From: Imbricaverruca yamaguchii
Lineage: Eukaryota > Arthropoda > Thecostraca > Neoverrucidae
Assembly: GCA_034440575.1 (NCBI GenBank)
Contig: JAOTOL010001648.1
Span: 1,869,001 to 1,933,000 of the forward strand
Direction of reading: 5' to 3'
DNA: 64,000 nucleotides
Positions 20,916-35,534 of the stretch are shown here, in pieces. The first letter of the stretch is position 1. Every line of letters begins with the position of its first letter. The position numbers were made by a program, and so were the translations under genes. The notes under the pieces are model-generated. The model was not told the DNA's origin and ran no database searches. It saw only the letters and a list, made by a program, of their open reading frames with translations.

Positions 20916-22299
20916 TCGAGCCGCGGCGCTTCCTCAGGCGACGCCGCGGAGCGGAACTTGTACTTGTCGGTGTGTACGGCAGATGGCGGGACGAGCGCGG
21001 ACTCGGTCGCCAGCTAAGTGCCTGATGAACGGTGGGCTGTGTGTGAAGAAGCGACACAGACTGCGGCGACGTGGCGGCGCGCGACTAACACCCGCTGCTA
21101 GAGACTCTTCGTGCTGACAGTGTCGGCGGGCCATCGCGGTCGACGCCCGCCATGTGATAGCGTGTGTGACGCGCCGTCGCCTCGCTCGTGACGGTGTCAC
21201 GGACGACCCACGCCCGGCTCGTGACGGTGCGACAGCGCTGTATTGACAAGTTCGTGGACGCACGGTGTATGCGTTTTGTGTTCGCGTTGTATGCTCGAGC
21301 GATACTCTAATCGGTTTGTCCGCTGAATAACACTAATCGCCGCTGGAGTCTTCTGTCGCCGTTTTAAAACCTATTCCCGGAATATTTTGTTTGCATTGTA
21401 ATTGTTCAGAAATATAGCTTTGGTCTATTGACGCGAGTGGTTGTGTTGAGATTCTCCTCGGTCCTGATTTATATCGGAGCGCCAGTGCGAAGGACCACAG
21501 CATCCAAAGATAGCGAAGTAATCTGTTGCGTTATCGCGCATTTCATAGGCTGGCAGAAAAAAAAACTTGTGCATCAGTATTCTACTGGCGTCAGCTGGTT
21601 GGCTGATCATATCGAACCAATCTGCATCAGTATTCTACTGGCGTCAGCTGGTTGTCTGATCATATCGAACCAATCTGCATGTCTACAGTAGTGACGCGAT
21701 GACGTATTTAACACAAATCACACGTGTCGGGTGCCAGACTTACTTGGCGTGCCATTGTTACAGTGTATCCGCCCCGAGGCATGTGCAGAACAAGGAAACG
21801 CGGCAGGCGTGTTGCGACACTGGGCTTACCCGAGTGTCGCGTTCCAATGACTCCTGTTCCCTTTCCTTCATGCCAGCGTTTCGCGGCACCCGGACATGCT
21901 GGCATATGGCGTATGACGCGTCTGGCGTCCAAGCTCTGCATGTGACGCAATACGTGAAATGATAATATCACCGGCACCCAACGGCCTCGTCACCACACAC
22001 CAACGCCGAAAACTTCCCTAAAAGCTGCATGGGTTGTGCAGTGCGTCCATGGCGAGACCGTCCAGCCAGTGGCCACCGGCCGCGACGTTCGCCGCGCGTT
22101 CAGCAGCGCGGCAGCCGCGCTTGGCCTCATCGGTGTCCGCAGCGTTGACAGCGATGACATTTCAGGCGCGGAGGCAGTGTTCTTGGCATTCTTTATGCCT
22201 CGCAGCCGGACTGCGCCTGATATTATGCTGTACGATGTCGGGTAGCGGTCCGACCTGTCCAGTGTGCCACACTGCCAGTCGGACATTCATTGTGTGACA
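20916..22299. other. TACC 3' UTR and intergenic DNA
   Basis: A GC-rich stretch to about 21250 probably includes the 3' UTR. No clear polyadenylation signal is visible. A 53-bp tandem duplication lies at 21571-21680. I see no further coding sequence. Confidence 0.4.
21571..21680. repeat. 53-bp tandem duplication
   Basis: Two copies of GCATCAGTATTCTACTGGCG followed by TCAGCTGGTTGNCTGATCAT and CGAACCAATCT sit head to tail with one difference. Confidence 0.9.
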
Positions 22300-22322
22300 C
22301 TCAGTGTGTGCCACGCTGTCAG

Positions 22323-23208
22323 TTACCCCGTTTACATGAGCAGGTCAGTCGTGAACGAAAATTTCCGATTTGATCGATTCGCAAAAGTTCCGATGGCGCG
22401 GCCCGTTTACAAGAGCAAAGCAGTCACCTAATCGAATTTTTTTCGATTTGACGGCTGACGCAATGTGGTGAAAAGTTTAGAATATTTGGCGCATTTTTTT
22501 CGCTTCTGACGCACCTGCTTCGAGCAACGGTTTACACAGACACAATGTATCATCAATGATCCACGTAGTTTGAGGTTGTTGGTCAGATATATAGGGAATC
22601 TGTGAATTCGAAGGATTCACGGAGCCGATGACAACATAGCCGTTTCTTCTTGAATCAAACGGTGCATTGGTTCCAGGCCAGACTATGTTCTATAGCATAG
22701 GTTCCAGACTATGTAATGGTGCATTGCACCAGACTGCAATGGTCAAATGAATAGGGTAAACCAGGTTCACTACGCAATCCAAGAGATAGATCAGCAAAAC
22801 GCAAACGCTGTGGCAAATCCGCAACTTGAACACTCCGCGGCACATCATAAAGCTGACTGTTGGGGCACGCACTAATAACGTGACGTCTCAGCGCTAATTT
22901 CAGCTGTTATATGTCCGATTTTTGTATTTCATTACTAGGTTTGCAATTGTAATTAAAAACAAGACGTTTACTTTTCATAATTAACCTAAATGTACTGAAA
23001 ACGTAGAGAATAGCATAAAGATCTTTGCAGCCGTACCGTTATTTGTTAATGATTGGCGCTAATCGCAAACTTCCACTTACCGAAGCGTAAATTTGCGTTA
23101 GGCTATTCGCATGTTTTGCTACGCCAAAGCCCGTTTGCAAGAGCATTATTTTCGCAAGTTTTCCTAATCGCATCGTATTCGGAAGTGCTGCTCATGTAAA
23201 CGGGGTAA
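22323..23208. mobile_element. Non-autonomous TIR transposon, 886 bp, AT-rich
   Basis: The inverted termini are TTACCCCGTTTACATGAGCA (left) and its exact complement (right, 23189-23208). Subterminal variants GCCCGTTTACAAGAGCA and GCCCGTTTGCAAGAGCA repeat near each end. There is no transposase. Family is unclear: TA or TTA/TAA ends would suit Tc1/mariner- or Harbinger-like elements. The inverted symmetry continues into the apparent flanks (see findings). Confidence 0.8.
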
Positions 23209-23223
23209 GTGACACACACTGAG

Positions 23224-24984
23224 CTGGAACGAAGCATGTATAGGCGTCAGAGGCCAAGATAGCTCTGGCTGGCTGTTGGCCAATTTTCATCCGGGTTGTT
23301 TCTCCGACGGGTGGAGTGTATTAGTCAGCTGGGCTTGGACGGCGAGAGGAAAAGTAATTGGCCTAGAAGGCTGGCTCGGCCGCTGCTGTGCAGCGACCGA
23401 AAGAGAAAGGGCTGCTAATTATTAGCCGTTTCGTTCGCCAGCGAAACGTGCATGCTGAACTGTGATGGCCGGAGAGCTTTCGAGGAGTTTAATTACATGT
23501 CGGATCCAGGCGTCATGCATCAGGATATCTCGCCTCGTGTTACAAACTTCCAAGAATAGCATCACGGCGATTGCCAATTGCGGTTACACCGAATCCAAAA
23601 ATAATTGTTGAACTGTTTCTGACAGCGAGACATGAAAAGCTGACACAGCTGATCATACCATTGCGTTGTGCACACAATTAGCGACTCCTCGTAACAATGT
23701 TGACGGCCATGCATGCGTGTGGTCTATTTTACCAACGGTATATAATATATAGTCCGACAAAAATAAGACAAGGCTTCATTGTTTGATATCCGGAGTCCGA
23801 AAATTCTGTTCACCCGCAGTGATCTAGTTCAGCTGTGTTTGTGAATTGAGAACACAGCTGGCACAGCTGGTATGGCCCATTTTTCATTTTTTTCTGAACT
23901 GGCATGCTTACATCTAAACATATCGCCAGCCATCATAATCATAATTAATGGAGTGTCATCGCAAAACGCTTGGCTCTTGCTCTGCATTGCAATCCATGAC
24001 ACACTTCGCTGTAACACATCGCTAATCACGTCGCTGTTCACACCATGCATTTGCCTGTAAAAACTAGCAATTCTCGCTCGTCATGTGCCAACAGTTCGTC
24101 CGTCTTCTGGCTAAGCAGGGTGCAAAATTAGTGATTGTCTATATTCGAAGACGGTCCGATGTCTTTGACATTGGTGGATGATTCACAGAGGAAAATTTAT
24201 GTGCAGGAGGGCATCGCCACATATCGCACGATAGTGCCGGCTTTGAATTTAGCGAGGAGGTGACAAAGGAGTTCAACCAACAAGTCCAGGTCATCGTATG
24301 CGCGAGAAGAGGCATACTGGGAAATGCGAAGCGAAGAACAGCGTCTTTCTGTTAGTGCTGGCCTTTTGTGCGAGTACAGCAGTCATATTTTGAGTACTCT
24401 GTATCTACGGCGGCCAAATAACGCACCGTATATACGATCAAGACACAATATTTGCCGTGTTTATGTGCTTAGTAGTTTCCCAGGTTACCGCCCACATCCA
24501 TCACACCACACACCTTCGAACATCTGAACCATCCCAATAATTTTAATTCCCCCTCCCCTCCCCCTCCTCTTAGCGCCAAAAATACATTAGATCAAACAAA
24601 CAAAAAATTGAGATTTCCACGCAAAACGCTAAATTTTCGGCACGCTTCTCACGCCGGACGCTTTCTCTGTCTCATCTCATGCTTTTGGTTCGAATCCAGG
24701 AAGATACTGGCTGCGCCACTGCTTATGACCTGTAATTTTGCAGGATATTTTAAATAGTTCCAAACAGTGATCTATTGCGGATGGGCTGCGATTTACCCAC
24801 AGTAAAAATATGCTTTTGCTTGGCTCGAATATTCAGTTTTGAAGACGAATAAAAGTTGGCTTCCCGCATGCCACCTGTTGCTGAAGATAGTCGGAATTAA
24901 GGGAGACATCTCCCCGGTATTTCCGGATGGATTCGAACAACAATTTATGGGCACTACCTAGTGTATACTATAACGGCTTGAAAG
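23224..24984. other. Intergenic, mostly AT-rich, nothing recognised
   Basis: No splice-bounded coding segment, RNA gene or clear transposon termini were seen. Confidence 0.4.
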
Positions 24985-25265
24985 CAGGGACGTGGCCAGG
25001 AATTATCATAGGGGCACTTTGTCTCTGAAGGGAGGTCATTTCTTCGGAGAGGCACCTCTGACACTGAAGCGTTCGAGACAAGTGCACCCGAGCACACTGA
25101 AAGGACGCCTTCTTCTCAGAGAGGCTCCTCTGGTTCAACAAAAAAGTCGGGGTTGCACGCGAACCTTCTTGGAGTATTGCATTCATTGTTTGGCCTTTTA
25201 CCGACCGGAGGGGCATACATTTACATGGGGTGCAGGTCCACAGTGCCCTCCTGTATTCGCCCCTG
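24985..25265. mobile_element. Possible MITE, 281 bp
   Basis: The left end CAGGGACGTGGCCAGGA and the reverse complement of the right end CAGGGGCGAATACAGGA are an imperfect inverted repeat, and both lead into a GGGCACT motif. The flanking octamers CTTGAAAG and CTTAAATT match at only five of eight positions, so this is either an old hAT-like insertion or a chance pattern. Confidence 0.45.
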
Positions 25266-27385
<2,120 letters not shown>

Positions 27386-27529
27386 TGTGCGTATGCGTGT
27401 GTTTCCGATTTTTTCAAGGTAGACCAATGATACCAAGCCACGATTGAAAGGTTCGTTTAACGTTTCCATCACAGTCTGTTTGACGCCGACTGGAAGCCGA
27501 CGACAACTCAGTCGCACCGCACGCCCACA

Positions 27530-27710
27530 CAAACTGGCGCCACAGCCGCGAGCGACGTCACACCGCGCGGCCGACCTATCGGGCGGCGGGCTGGGTGTGA
27601 CGTCATGAGCGGACCAGTTGTTCGCTACACGCGCCGGCGGACGGGAGGCGGGCTAGTTCGCTTGCCGAGCAGGAGGCGTCCGGTTCGCGGCACAGTTCAC
27701 CGACAGGAGC
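27530..27710 (+). promoter_or_regulatory. CpG-rich promoter candidate with CRE sites
   Basis: This is an isolated GC/CpG island in an AT-rich neighbourhood. It carries GACGTCAC near 27554 and a full palindromic CRE TGACGTCA at 27598-27605, and ends at an ATG exon with a consensus donor. No TATA box is visible. The composition change on both sides is sharp. Confidence 0.55.
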
Positions 27711-27727
27711 ATGGAGCATCTCAGGCG
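27711..27727 (+). CDS. Candidate first coding exon of the HOPX-like gene
   Basis: ATG at 27711 encodes MEHLR plus two bases, ending at the strong donor AGGCG|GTGAGT. Phase 2 matches the acceptor at 45521/45522, and joining gives MEHLR-R-FGVGSERFGG with no interruption. The exon sits at the end of a CpG/CRE block on the same strand. The implied intron is 17.8 kb and other exons could intervene. The phase match is only suggestive, so this is the weakest link in the gene model. Confidence 0.45.
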
Positions 27728-30100
27728 GTGAGTAGATTGCACGGAACAGTCGACTCGTCCTTCGTGGCGTAGAGTAATCGGAAAGAGAGCATTCTGCCTA
27801 CTATATTCCCTCAGTTTATAACTGTACATCATCCCGTCGAAATGGTTCGCGCACACACAAGGCAAGACCAATACTAAAGTGTTTTTTTATTGTGATTACC
27901 TGATGGCATTTGACAAGTCAGATGTTCAAGGATTTTCGGGTTTTAATGTGGACCATTGAACGTCCATGAATTTGTAGGCACATCTTAGGATGTAATGCAC
28001 TGGCTATTCTGGATCTGAAATTCATTGTAGCTACCACTGGCTTCATGACGAAGTCTACTACTTTTATCGGCATCAAAACAGTGTCTGCTGGACTCAGTCT
28101 GGTAGTATCTCTGTTGTTTGCTGTCGCATACCAACGCTTTGAGAACATTGAGAAGCCCAGCATTGTCGTTCATCTTTAGATTTGCTGGTAGATGATTGCA
28201 AAACAAAGTCAGCACGTGACAATGCTCACAATGGAAAAAATGCCAAACACGTCTTTCCCGCGGAAAGTCGGTGTGGCGGATACCAAGCCTCTCAAGCATA
28301 TTCCCTACCCGTCAAACGTTGCAATGCAAATAATGGTGGCCGACAAAATACCAGGCAGACCTACTGACTTACTTGATGCAAACCAATCCATTAGCACCAA
28401 ATCTTGGAACGTACCGAACTGTTGCGGTACTTTCTTCACCCGGTACCTTAATTAATTGAAAACCTTACTTAGTGGTCTATCACTGAATGATTTGGTGGAA
28501 ATTATCTTCCAATCAACAGCTTCCTTAACAAGCTTATAGAGTTGTTCAGACTAGAGGCGGTAAATGTAGGGACCAAAAACCAGATCAGAAAGACTAGCCA
28601 TGACTGAGGAACTTTTTCCCCGGGCTGGAATATATGCCGGTCTTTCAACTGACCTTTCAGTGTACTTTATTTCACTTCTTATTCAATACAATTTTATTAA
28701 ACGACTTAATGATGATAATCCTCATACATCTTGCGACACACATTTCAGCATTCTAGCTACCAAGTTTGTCATACACATTGAACAATTTGATCATAAATCC
28801 TTCAGTATTTCAGTTTATTGACATGCGAATTGCTGAAAACAACAGATGATCGATGATAGTGATTGATAGCTTTAACATGCTCATGATATGCAGCTTTCAA
28901 AAGTAAGACATGCAACTGTAATGAAGCCAAAATGTATGTTGGTTTCACCAGGTATTGATTGAAAAGTAGGATGTGGCTGGGAACCGGCTAAAATGCAAAT
29001 ACAATATGCATGGCATCAGACCAGCATTGCAGCACATTGCATTCAGATTGTGTGCCAACAGCATTGTTTCTCGTGCATGGTTTTGAATAAACAATGAGCA
29101 TCCGCAATGTGTCACGATTTTTTTTCTTGCCAATGCAGGGGAAAAAGGTATTCTCCACAGAAGGAATTATTTTGACATTCGTAGGCTTCTGTAGTTGCAG
29201 CAAGCTTCCAAAATTGCGCACCTCTTGAAATACGCAGCTTAACACTTACATTCGTAATCTGAAGATAGCACAATTGCCACCATGGACTAGGTTTGAGTTC
29301 TTAATTTTCGACTAATTTACCACATGCTACAGACCACATTCACGATGTTCATCATTCTACTATATCCACAATTCATAATTCACTATTTTCATTCTTCAAA
29401 CTACACACCACACTCCTCAGTAGGTGCAATCCATATTATGTGATGAGACTGCCAGCCGTGCCACCCGTTGTTGTGCATTTCTATTCTTCATACCACGCTC
29501 CTTGATGTGAAGAGAACTTGGTGTTGTACAAAAATGAAGTACTGAATTATCGGTGAACGCATTCACAGCACAGTAAACCTTTGGACAGCATCATACATCC
29601 GATAAATCAATGACAACCAGAGGCCCAGCAGAATTAATGGGAGGCCCAAGCAGAACCTCCCATTAATTACTACCACCGCTATTCAATGCTTGCTTATAGA
29701 CTTTGTTACCAAAAGTAAGTGTAGTCGATGAATGCTTGTTATTTTGTAGCCATTTAATATAAAACAATAGACAAAACGTGGTAATATAATGTAAGATACG
29801 CGTATTTGTCTAATGTAATTCAAGTAAATGTATTTAGAGCATATCACTCGGAGTAAGTTTACCAATGAGGGCTTGTGTCTCATAAAACCGACCGGTCCCA
29901 GTCTTCGGACAGCATTTTTTGTTGCTGTTGGTGTTCGCCACCTCTGGTTTAAACGGTGTTTCTGAACTTCATACACGACATAGCGAGCATATGCTGTTTT
30001 CGCTGCGCTGTTGTTTTCCTCGACCGGAAATCAAAATCGGCCCGAGCCGTAACGAGCCCTCATTCTACACGAAGTCGTTAGAGGGTTCTGTGGACCGTTG
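27728..30100. other. AT-rich intronic or intergenic DNA, nothing recognised
   Basis: Open frames of 60-105 codons occur on both strands, but none shows a known domain or good splice boundaries. Confidence 0.35.
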
Positions 30101-30174
30101 GCGGCGGCTCTGCGCTGTTTTTTTTATTCGCTGCCCGTCGCCGAGTCAACCCTCTGTCTCTTCGGTCGCTGTCT

Positions 30175-30188
30175 GTTGTTATGGTAAC
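30175..30188. promoter_or_regulatory. RFX X-box motif
   Basis: GTTGTTATGGTAAC fits the 14-base X-box consensus RYYNYYATRRNRAC at every position and is almost palindromic. It lies 55 bp upstream of the ATG at 30243. X-boxes in this position bind RFX factors and mark many ciliary genes in nematodes and other animals (established knowledge); here the link is inference. Confidence 0.55.
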
Positions 30189-30242
30189 GCATGGGTAGCA
30201 CGCAATCAAAACGGAGGTGGGTTGTAAAGCGTTGCGCAAGAC

Positions 30243-30302
30243 ATGTTGCAAAGCGATGCGACGCCCAGACCTGGTCGTCTGCTGTTGCCGCCGGATGAAA
30301 AG
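30243..30302 (+). CDS. Candidate first exon of an unidentified gene
   Basis: ATG at 30243 opens 20 codons (MLQSDATPRPGRLLLPPDEK) ending at AAAAG|GTAAAC, phase 0. Upstream DNA is locally GC-richer than its surroundings and carries an X-box. I do not recognise the peptide. A possible continuation in the same phase is the segment at 31702-31779. It would be nested in the large first intron of the HOPX-like gene, or that gene model starts elsewhere. Confidence 0.35.
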
Positions 30303-31701
30303 GTAAACAACAGAGGCGGCGAAAATATCCTTGCTTTGACATCATTGGATGATGCAATTGCGTTGTCGGTTGCTAAATTGTGCCGCGTGTCAAGTTGTTG
30401 CGTTGCATGCCACTCAAGGGGACAGATTTAATCGATGACCTACATTACACTTGCATTGCAAGCTGTGCCTGTTGAGCTCAGGAGCACAGCAAGGATAGTC
30501 TCAAGGGGGAATTTAATGTCGATGCTAATGCGGGGTCAGATGCTTGCACTGTTCGGCTTTCAATTGAAACATGATGTTTAAGAACTAGCTTCATGAGCGG
30601 TGGGGAAATTTCCGCATTCGTCATTTCCATGGCAGAGCTATTGACCACGCCATTTTCCGCAATGCAACGTGATGTGAGACTCATTTCCCGATCAGAAATT
30701 GTTCGTAGCAACACAGCTAATTGGGGACAAGGCAAATTGTCATCGGGGGATTTCAAAAGTCCGGGAGTTCATGAACTCCAGAGCGATCAACAATAGAAGG
30801 GCATGACACAGCAGACCACAGACAATGTTTGGAAAGTGGAGCAGTTGGGTCATTTATCGACGACGCGGCCCATTATAGCAGCGTTACCACACTCTCCAGC
30901 CCACACTCGCCCGAAATCGATTAATTGTCATGCCGTCGGATTGCGACAATTTGAAACTAGTCCTGCCCGGCGGTTAGAGTAGTGTTCGGATGTTGTGTTG
31001 TTTCCGAAATGCTAGCGTAATCTGATAGTGGGAGTAGTGTTCTGATACCCTGTTACTTCTGATGCGCCAACGTAATCTAGTAGGAGTAGTGGTCTGACGT
31101 TGTGTTGTTTGTGATACGCCATCTCAGTCTGGTATTAGGAGTAGTGTCCTGACATTGTGTTGTTCCTGATGCGCCGAAGTAATCTGATGGGCCTGCAGAA
31201 AGTTCGCGTCAGGCGCGTGGTGGACGGTGCGGGAGCTGCCGCAGTACCCACTCCGGCTTAGTTTGCGGGCAAATGCGGCATGGAGCTTGTAACTGGTTTC
31301 TGAACAGATAATTTGTCCAGGAGAAGAGAGGAACATGGAATTTCCCGCAGTGTTTGCTATGCTTTGTACATCTGCGCATTCTGGCAGGTCATATGTGGTG
31401 CGTTTTCTTGCAAGTGCGTTTTCTGGTAGGACAATCTTAGTGCGGGCCATTTCTGAGCCGCCAGAAGAATTGACTTCGCAAAGGCCATGCGAAAATAGCA
31501 GACATTAAAATGCCTGTCTTCTAAGATACATACATGACAGCAACCAATTGCTTAAGTGACTTTAAATGGCAGTGCCATTATGACACTCCAGACCGCTATG
31601 CTTAATTGCAAGGATGTCCTTTCAAGGACAGGCTGTCATTGCGGGGCCCAAAGTTGTTATCTGTTGGGTCATCTGATATAGCATAATAATAGTACTTGCA
31701 G

Positions 31702-31779
31702 CCTTCGGAAGATCTGCATCAGAACCTGCTCCGCAGCCCTTTCCCTCCCCTCCGTGCGTCCCCCCCCCCTCATTTCCAG
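31702..31779 (+). CDS. Possible internal exon, unidentified
   Basis: The acceptor ACTTGCAG|CCT and the weak donor TTCCAG|GTGATC bound 26 codons, phase 0 at both ends, beginning PSEDLHQNLLRSPFPPL and then Pro-rich. The phase fits the candidate exon at 30243-30302. There is no domain, the C-rich run makes reading frames unreliable, and the donor is poor. Confidence 0.22.
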
Positions 31780-32139
31780 GTGATCAGACAGGCAAGGTCC
31801 CGTTATTACCAACAATCAGAAAGTTATCCATTATCGTCTGCCAGGCAGGCCAGGCAGCGACCACCAGTCCTTGCTGCCGATCCGACAGTGGTCTCTGTCT
31901 GGAGTAAACAGTCAGTCCAAAACCAGCCGTACGAGGTACGTCCTTCAGAGGCTGGCGTTGGTTTGCCGGGTGTGCGCGGTCGGCACGCGACCGCCCCCGC
32001 CCCCGCCCCCGCCCTGTGGCTTCGGTCCGCCGCCGTCCAGCCGGGCGGCGCACGATCTTCGACACTGATGGTCGACAGCCACGGCTGCTCCGGGCCTGCC
32101 TGGCAGATCCGGCACACCGGCCAGCGACGGTCCCTGGTC

Positions 32140-32400
32140 ACTGGTCATTGGTATATGGTCACTGATAAGTGGTCACTGGCCACTAGCCACTTGTCAGTGT
32201 CACTGTTCACTGGTCAGTATTCGGTGGTCACTGTTCACTGGTCACTGGTCACTGTTCGGTGGTCAGTGTTCGGTGGTCACTGGTCACTGTTCATTGATCA
32301 GTGCTGGGTGGTCACTGTTCACTCGTCAGTGTTCGGTGGTCACTGTTCACTGGTCAGTGTTCGGTGGTCACTGTTTACTATGTATTAGTCGACTGTTGCT
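32140..32400. repeat. Degenerate GGTCACTG/TTCACTGGTCAGTG repeats
   Basis: Short 12-25-bp units built from GGTCACTG, TTCACTGGTCAG and TGTTCGGTGGTCA are reiterated with variable spacing. Confidence 0.8.
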
Positions 32401-33202
32401 GGCCAGTGGTCACTGGTGAGCGTCCGGGCCGTGACGAGCAGCAGTTGGCCGGAGCGGCCGGTCAGGGTCAGAGCTGGGGCGGACCGGCTTGCAGCGGCCA
32501 GAGGCCGGCCGGACCGGCAGGTCACCGTCCGTGTGCGGCGTGTGACCAGTCCGGGAGGACCTGCGCTCCGCCGCCCGTGGGTGTCGGCCCCGATTGGCCA
32601 GCTGATCGCGGCTGACAGCTGATCGCAGCTGACAGCACGTCGGCGTCGCGTCGGCACCGCCTGCTGCAGCCGCAGCTGCAGCGCCCCTCCTGCTGCAGCT
32701 GCAGATGAACTGCAGCCGCCCGCACCGGCTCTCGGCGCGACTGAGCACAGTCGTCACGACGCGCCGCGACTGCGGCGGTGGTCCTCGGCTCGCGCCGGCC
32801 GAGAGACCAGCCACTGAGATGGTGACCGCAGATCCCACCGACCGGCCGCCTTTTGTCCACCGCTTGGTTGTGTGACACCAGCGCGCTACGGGCGGCCTTC
32901 CTGCGGCCGGCTCAGGCCCTCGACACGCGCGCCACCCGCCCAGGGAGGAGCGCACTGTTCGCGCTGTGCCGTCGGTGGCGCGCGGATGCGCTGTCGGCGT
33001 GTTTGAGCAGGAGCGTCCGTCCCATTGTGTCCGAGGACCGGGGGACGGCAGCCAAGGCTGAGCGGTTCCGGCCGCGGCCGTCCTGTCCGGCCAACGTTTC
33101 CGGCCGGTGCCGCGCTGTGCCGCGTTGCAGTCTCCCGGCGCCTTCGGCTTTTGGAAATGGATGGCCCGCAGCATAATCGACAGGTGACTGGTGTAAACAT
33201 GG

Positions 33203-33312
33203 AAGGCGAAGATTGCCTTGCCGATAGGGTGTTGTTGGTACTCGCGGGCTTAAGTAAAATGGCGAAGATTGCCTTGCCGATAGGGTGTTGTTGGTACTTC
33301 ATCGGGCTTAAG
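33203..33312. repeat. About 53-bp tandem duplication
   Basis: Two copies of GGCGAAGATTGCCTTGCCGA, then TAGGGTGTTGTTGGTACT and CGGGCTTAAGT. They differ by a small insertion. Confidence 0.85.
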
Positions 33313-35480
33313 TTAATTTGATCCTGCCTGCGCCTATAACTACAACAGTGAAGTTCACATGCTGCTACGAGGACGCGGGCTACTGAGGTATTATTGTGAG
33401 TCCACGAACATCACTAGGAGATGGGTAATTCCTGATCACAGAAAGACGTCGTGTTTTCGTTGCTGTCAAGTCATCAGTCAAGATGCTGCTAAGCTTCAAC
33501 AAACATCATGCGATGCCTCTGTGGAGAATGGGGAGAGAAATAAGATTATGCATCACTAAGAGGTGAATATGACGGAGGGAGAATTCCTTCAATCTCCTAA
33601 CATTGCAGTTTGAGTCCAGTAAGTATACGCTTTCATCGAGCAAAAACTGGCAAAAATCTGGAGAAACTGCCCACGAGAATGAAAGTCCGAATGTCGAAGT
33701 AAAAATGTGTGACCATATTTGGGATGCAAATCCATCCCAATCAGTATGAAGTTTACATGCATGATAACAGCAACTTTGCTCGTGGTCTTTCACGCACGAA
33801 TCTCTTCTTATACTACTGAATGCGAGATTGCGGCGACCGGTTCTAATCGAAATATCCACCGCGGGGTGGCATGACCATGAAGTAGCCTGCGCAGTGCTCA
33901 CTACACAGCTTACTTCATGGCCACTCGCATTAGTCACTCGCTAGCTCGTCTGCGTAAGTACCTGGCGAACACTTGTGAAGAAAAGAACAAAGCCGCAACT
34001 GCATTGCATTACACCAATTAAAGCAAAACCTCCACAATGTGCATTTAATTCGTACCATCTCAGCTCGTAGGCAGGTATTGTTCATGTCCAAGGAGCGAAT
34101 ACTAGCTTTTTATTTTCTTTGTAGCAAATGCCACTGTACTATTATCAACATAACGATTCGCAACACTGAACGTGCCACAGGCTCCCTTCCTGCCGATAAA
34201 TGGCCAGGGAGAACTCGTGGCTTTCATGTGTGTTCGCCCCACACAACGATGCAATAAATATGTTCCAACTTGCACAGCGGCTGCAGGTTTTCCAGAGCTG
34301 TCCATCTTCTCATTAGCATGCAAGCTACCCTTGTGATAGCCGCTGCCGCCGTAGCAGATGCTGTGATAAGGACCGGCTACATTCTGAGCCACACCAGCAG
34401 GAGAGGCTCTCCTTGCCTGGAGCGGTGCACGTGCCCACCTCCTCTTTAACCCAAAACGAGGGAAGCGAACATTGGAATTCTCCATGTCGAAGTTTAATTT
34501 GGCATATGCAAACGAGACAAAGGGCGGGCAGATAGTGATGGCCTGTGCCACGCTCGGCCCGGCAAGCAAATCACTGACCCCAGTTTGCTGTCGTGCCATA
34601 CCACAACTGCGCCGCCTGCACCCGCCCTCTCCCGAGCAAAAGCCGAACGCCGCGATGGCTGCCCTTCACGAGGTCGACGTGCTGTTACGCGGCCGTAAAT
34701 CGCCTGCACTGAGGTGATAGCTGGAACACAAACCGCGACAGAGGCAGCGCCGCCACCGAGACCGCAAGCCCAGCTGCGATGCCAGCCCGCTCGGCCACTG
34801 CAGCGCTGGTAGCTCACTGTCGGCCGCCGCGACATCGCCGCCGCCATGGGCCGGCCTGTCGTGTGGGTGTGATGGCTGCGGCCGTAACAGCCGCCGCGCA
34901 ACGTGCACGGTGCACGGTCCAGATCATGCTTTGGCAGCCATGGCGTGCACCGCCGGCACGACGTGGGCTGTGCCGGAACGCGTCTCGTGCCGGTAGCTGC
35001 GTAAATGTGCATGTAGTTGGCGCGCGGCGGGCCAAATGTGGGCCGTGACGGTAGGTGGCGGCGGGTTTCTACGCAGCGCACGTTTTGTTGGCGCCGGTTT
35101 CGTTCCACTCGTGCCGTTGTTGCGCTACACTGATGTGAGGTTATTAGTGTGGCGAGCGTTCGCTTAGCAGAAGCAAATCCGTACCTGATGGGCATGTCAA
35201 GACAAAGTAGAATCATAACAATATCGCTCAGCATTCATTGCAAATGATGGCTGCCTCATTATGGTGTGCCCTGGGGTGTATCGAAGTGGAAGAGAATCCG
35301 GTTAGCCCTCCCCCGAACCGAGCTCGGAGTGCTCAGTCGACACGTGTTCACACACCAGAACAGCGCCGGTCTTAAATCCGACTCTGTGCTGACACGTCGA
35401 CCATTTGCACCGATCGAATGTTCTCGTTAAACCCCGCCGCATCCGCCTGGGCCGCGGCGGCGCGCCGCGTATGCCGCCGC

Positions 35481-35534
35481 TATATAAGGCGGCCGAATCG
35501 GCGCACCGGCGACGAGCTGCCGCGGTGACGTCAC
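35481..35534 (+). promoter_or_regulatory. TATA-type core promoter candidate with CRE
   Basis: TATATAAGG at 35481-35489 lies in a strongly GC-rich context. A CRE (GTGACGTCAC, 35525-35534) and an ATG at 35544 follow. A start site near 35510 would be at normal TATA distance. No downstream exon could be assigned: I found no phase-2 donor linking it to the homeodomain exon. Confidence 0.45.

Larger units (their letters stand above)
31780..35400. other. Mixed intronic or intergenic DNA with GC-rich patches
   Basis: The 32400-33170 part is GC-rich and open in several frames without recognisable product. A tandem 'GGTCACTGTTCACTGGTCAG' array lies at 32140-32400 and a duplication at 33203-33312. The rest is unremarkable. 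Confidence 0.4.

Noticed and set aside
31696..32388. A 230-codon plus-strand protein
   Set aside because: Its second half translates the GGTCACTG repeat and the middle is GC-rich filler. Only the first 26 codons have even weak exon-like boundaries.
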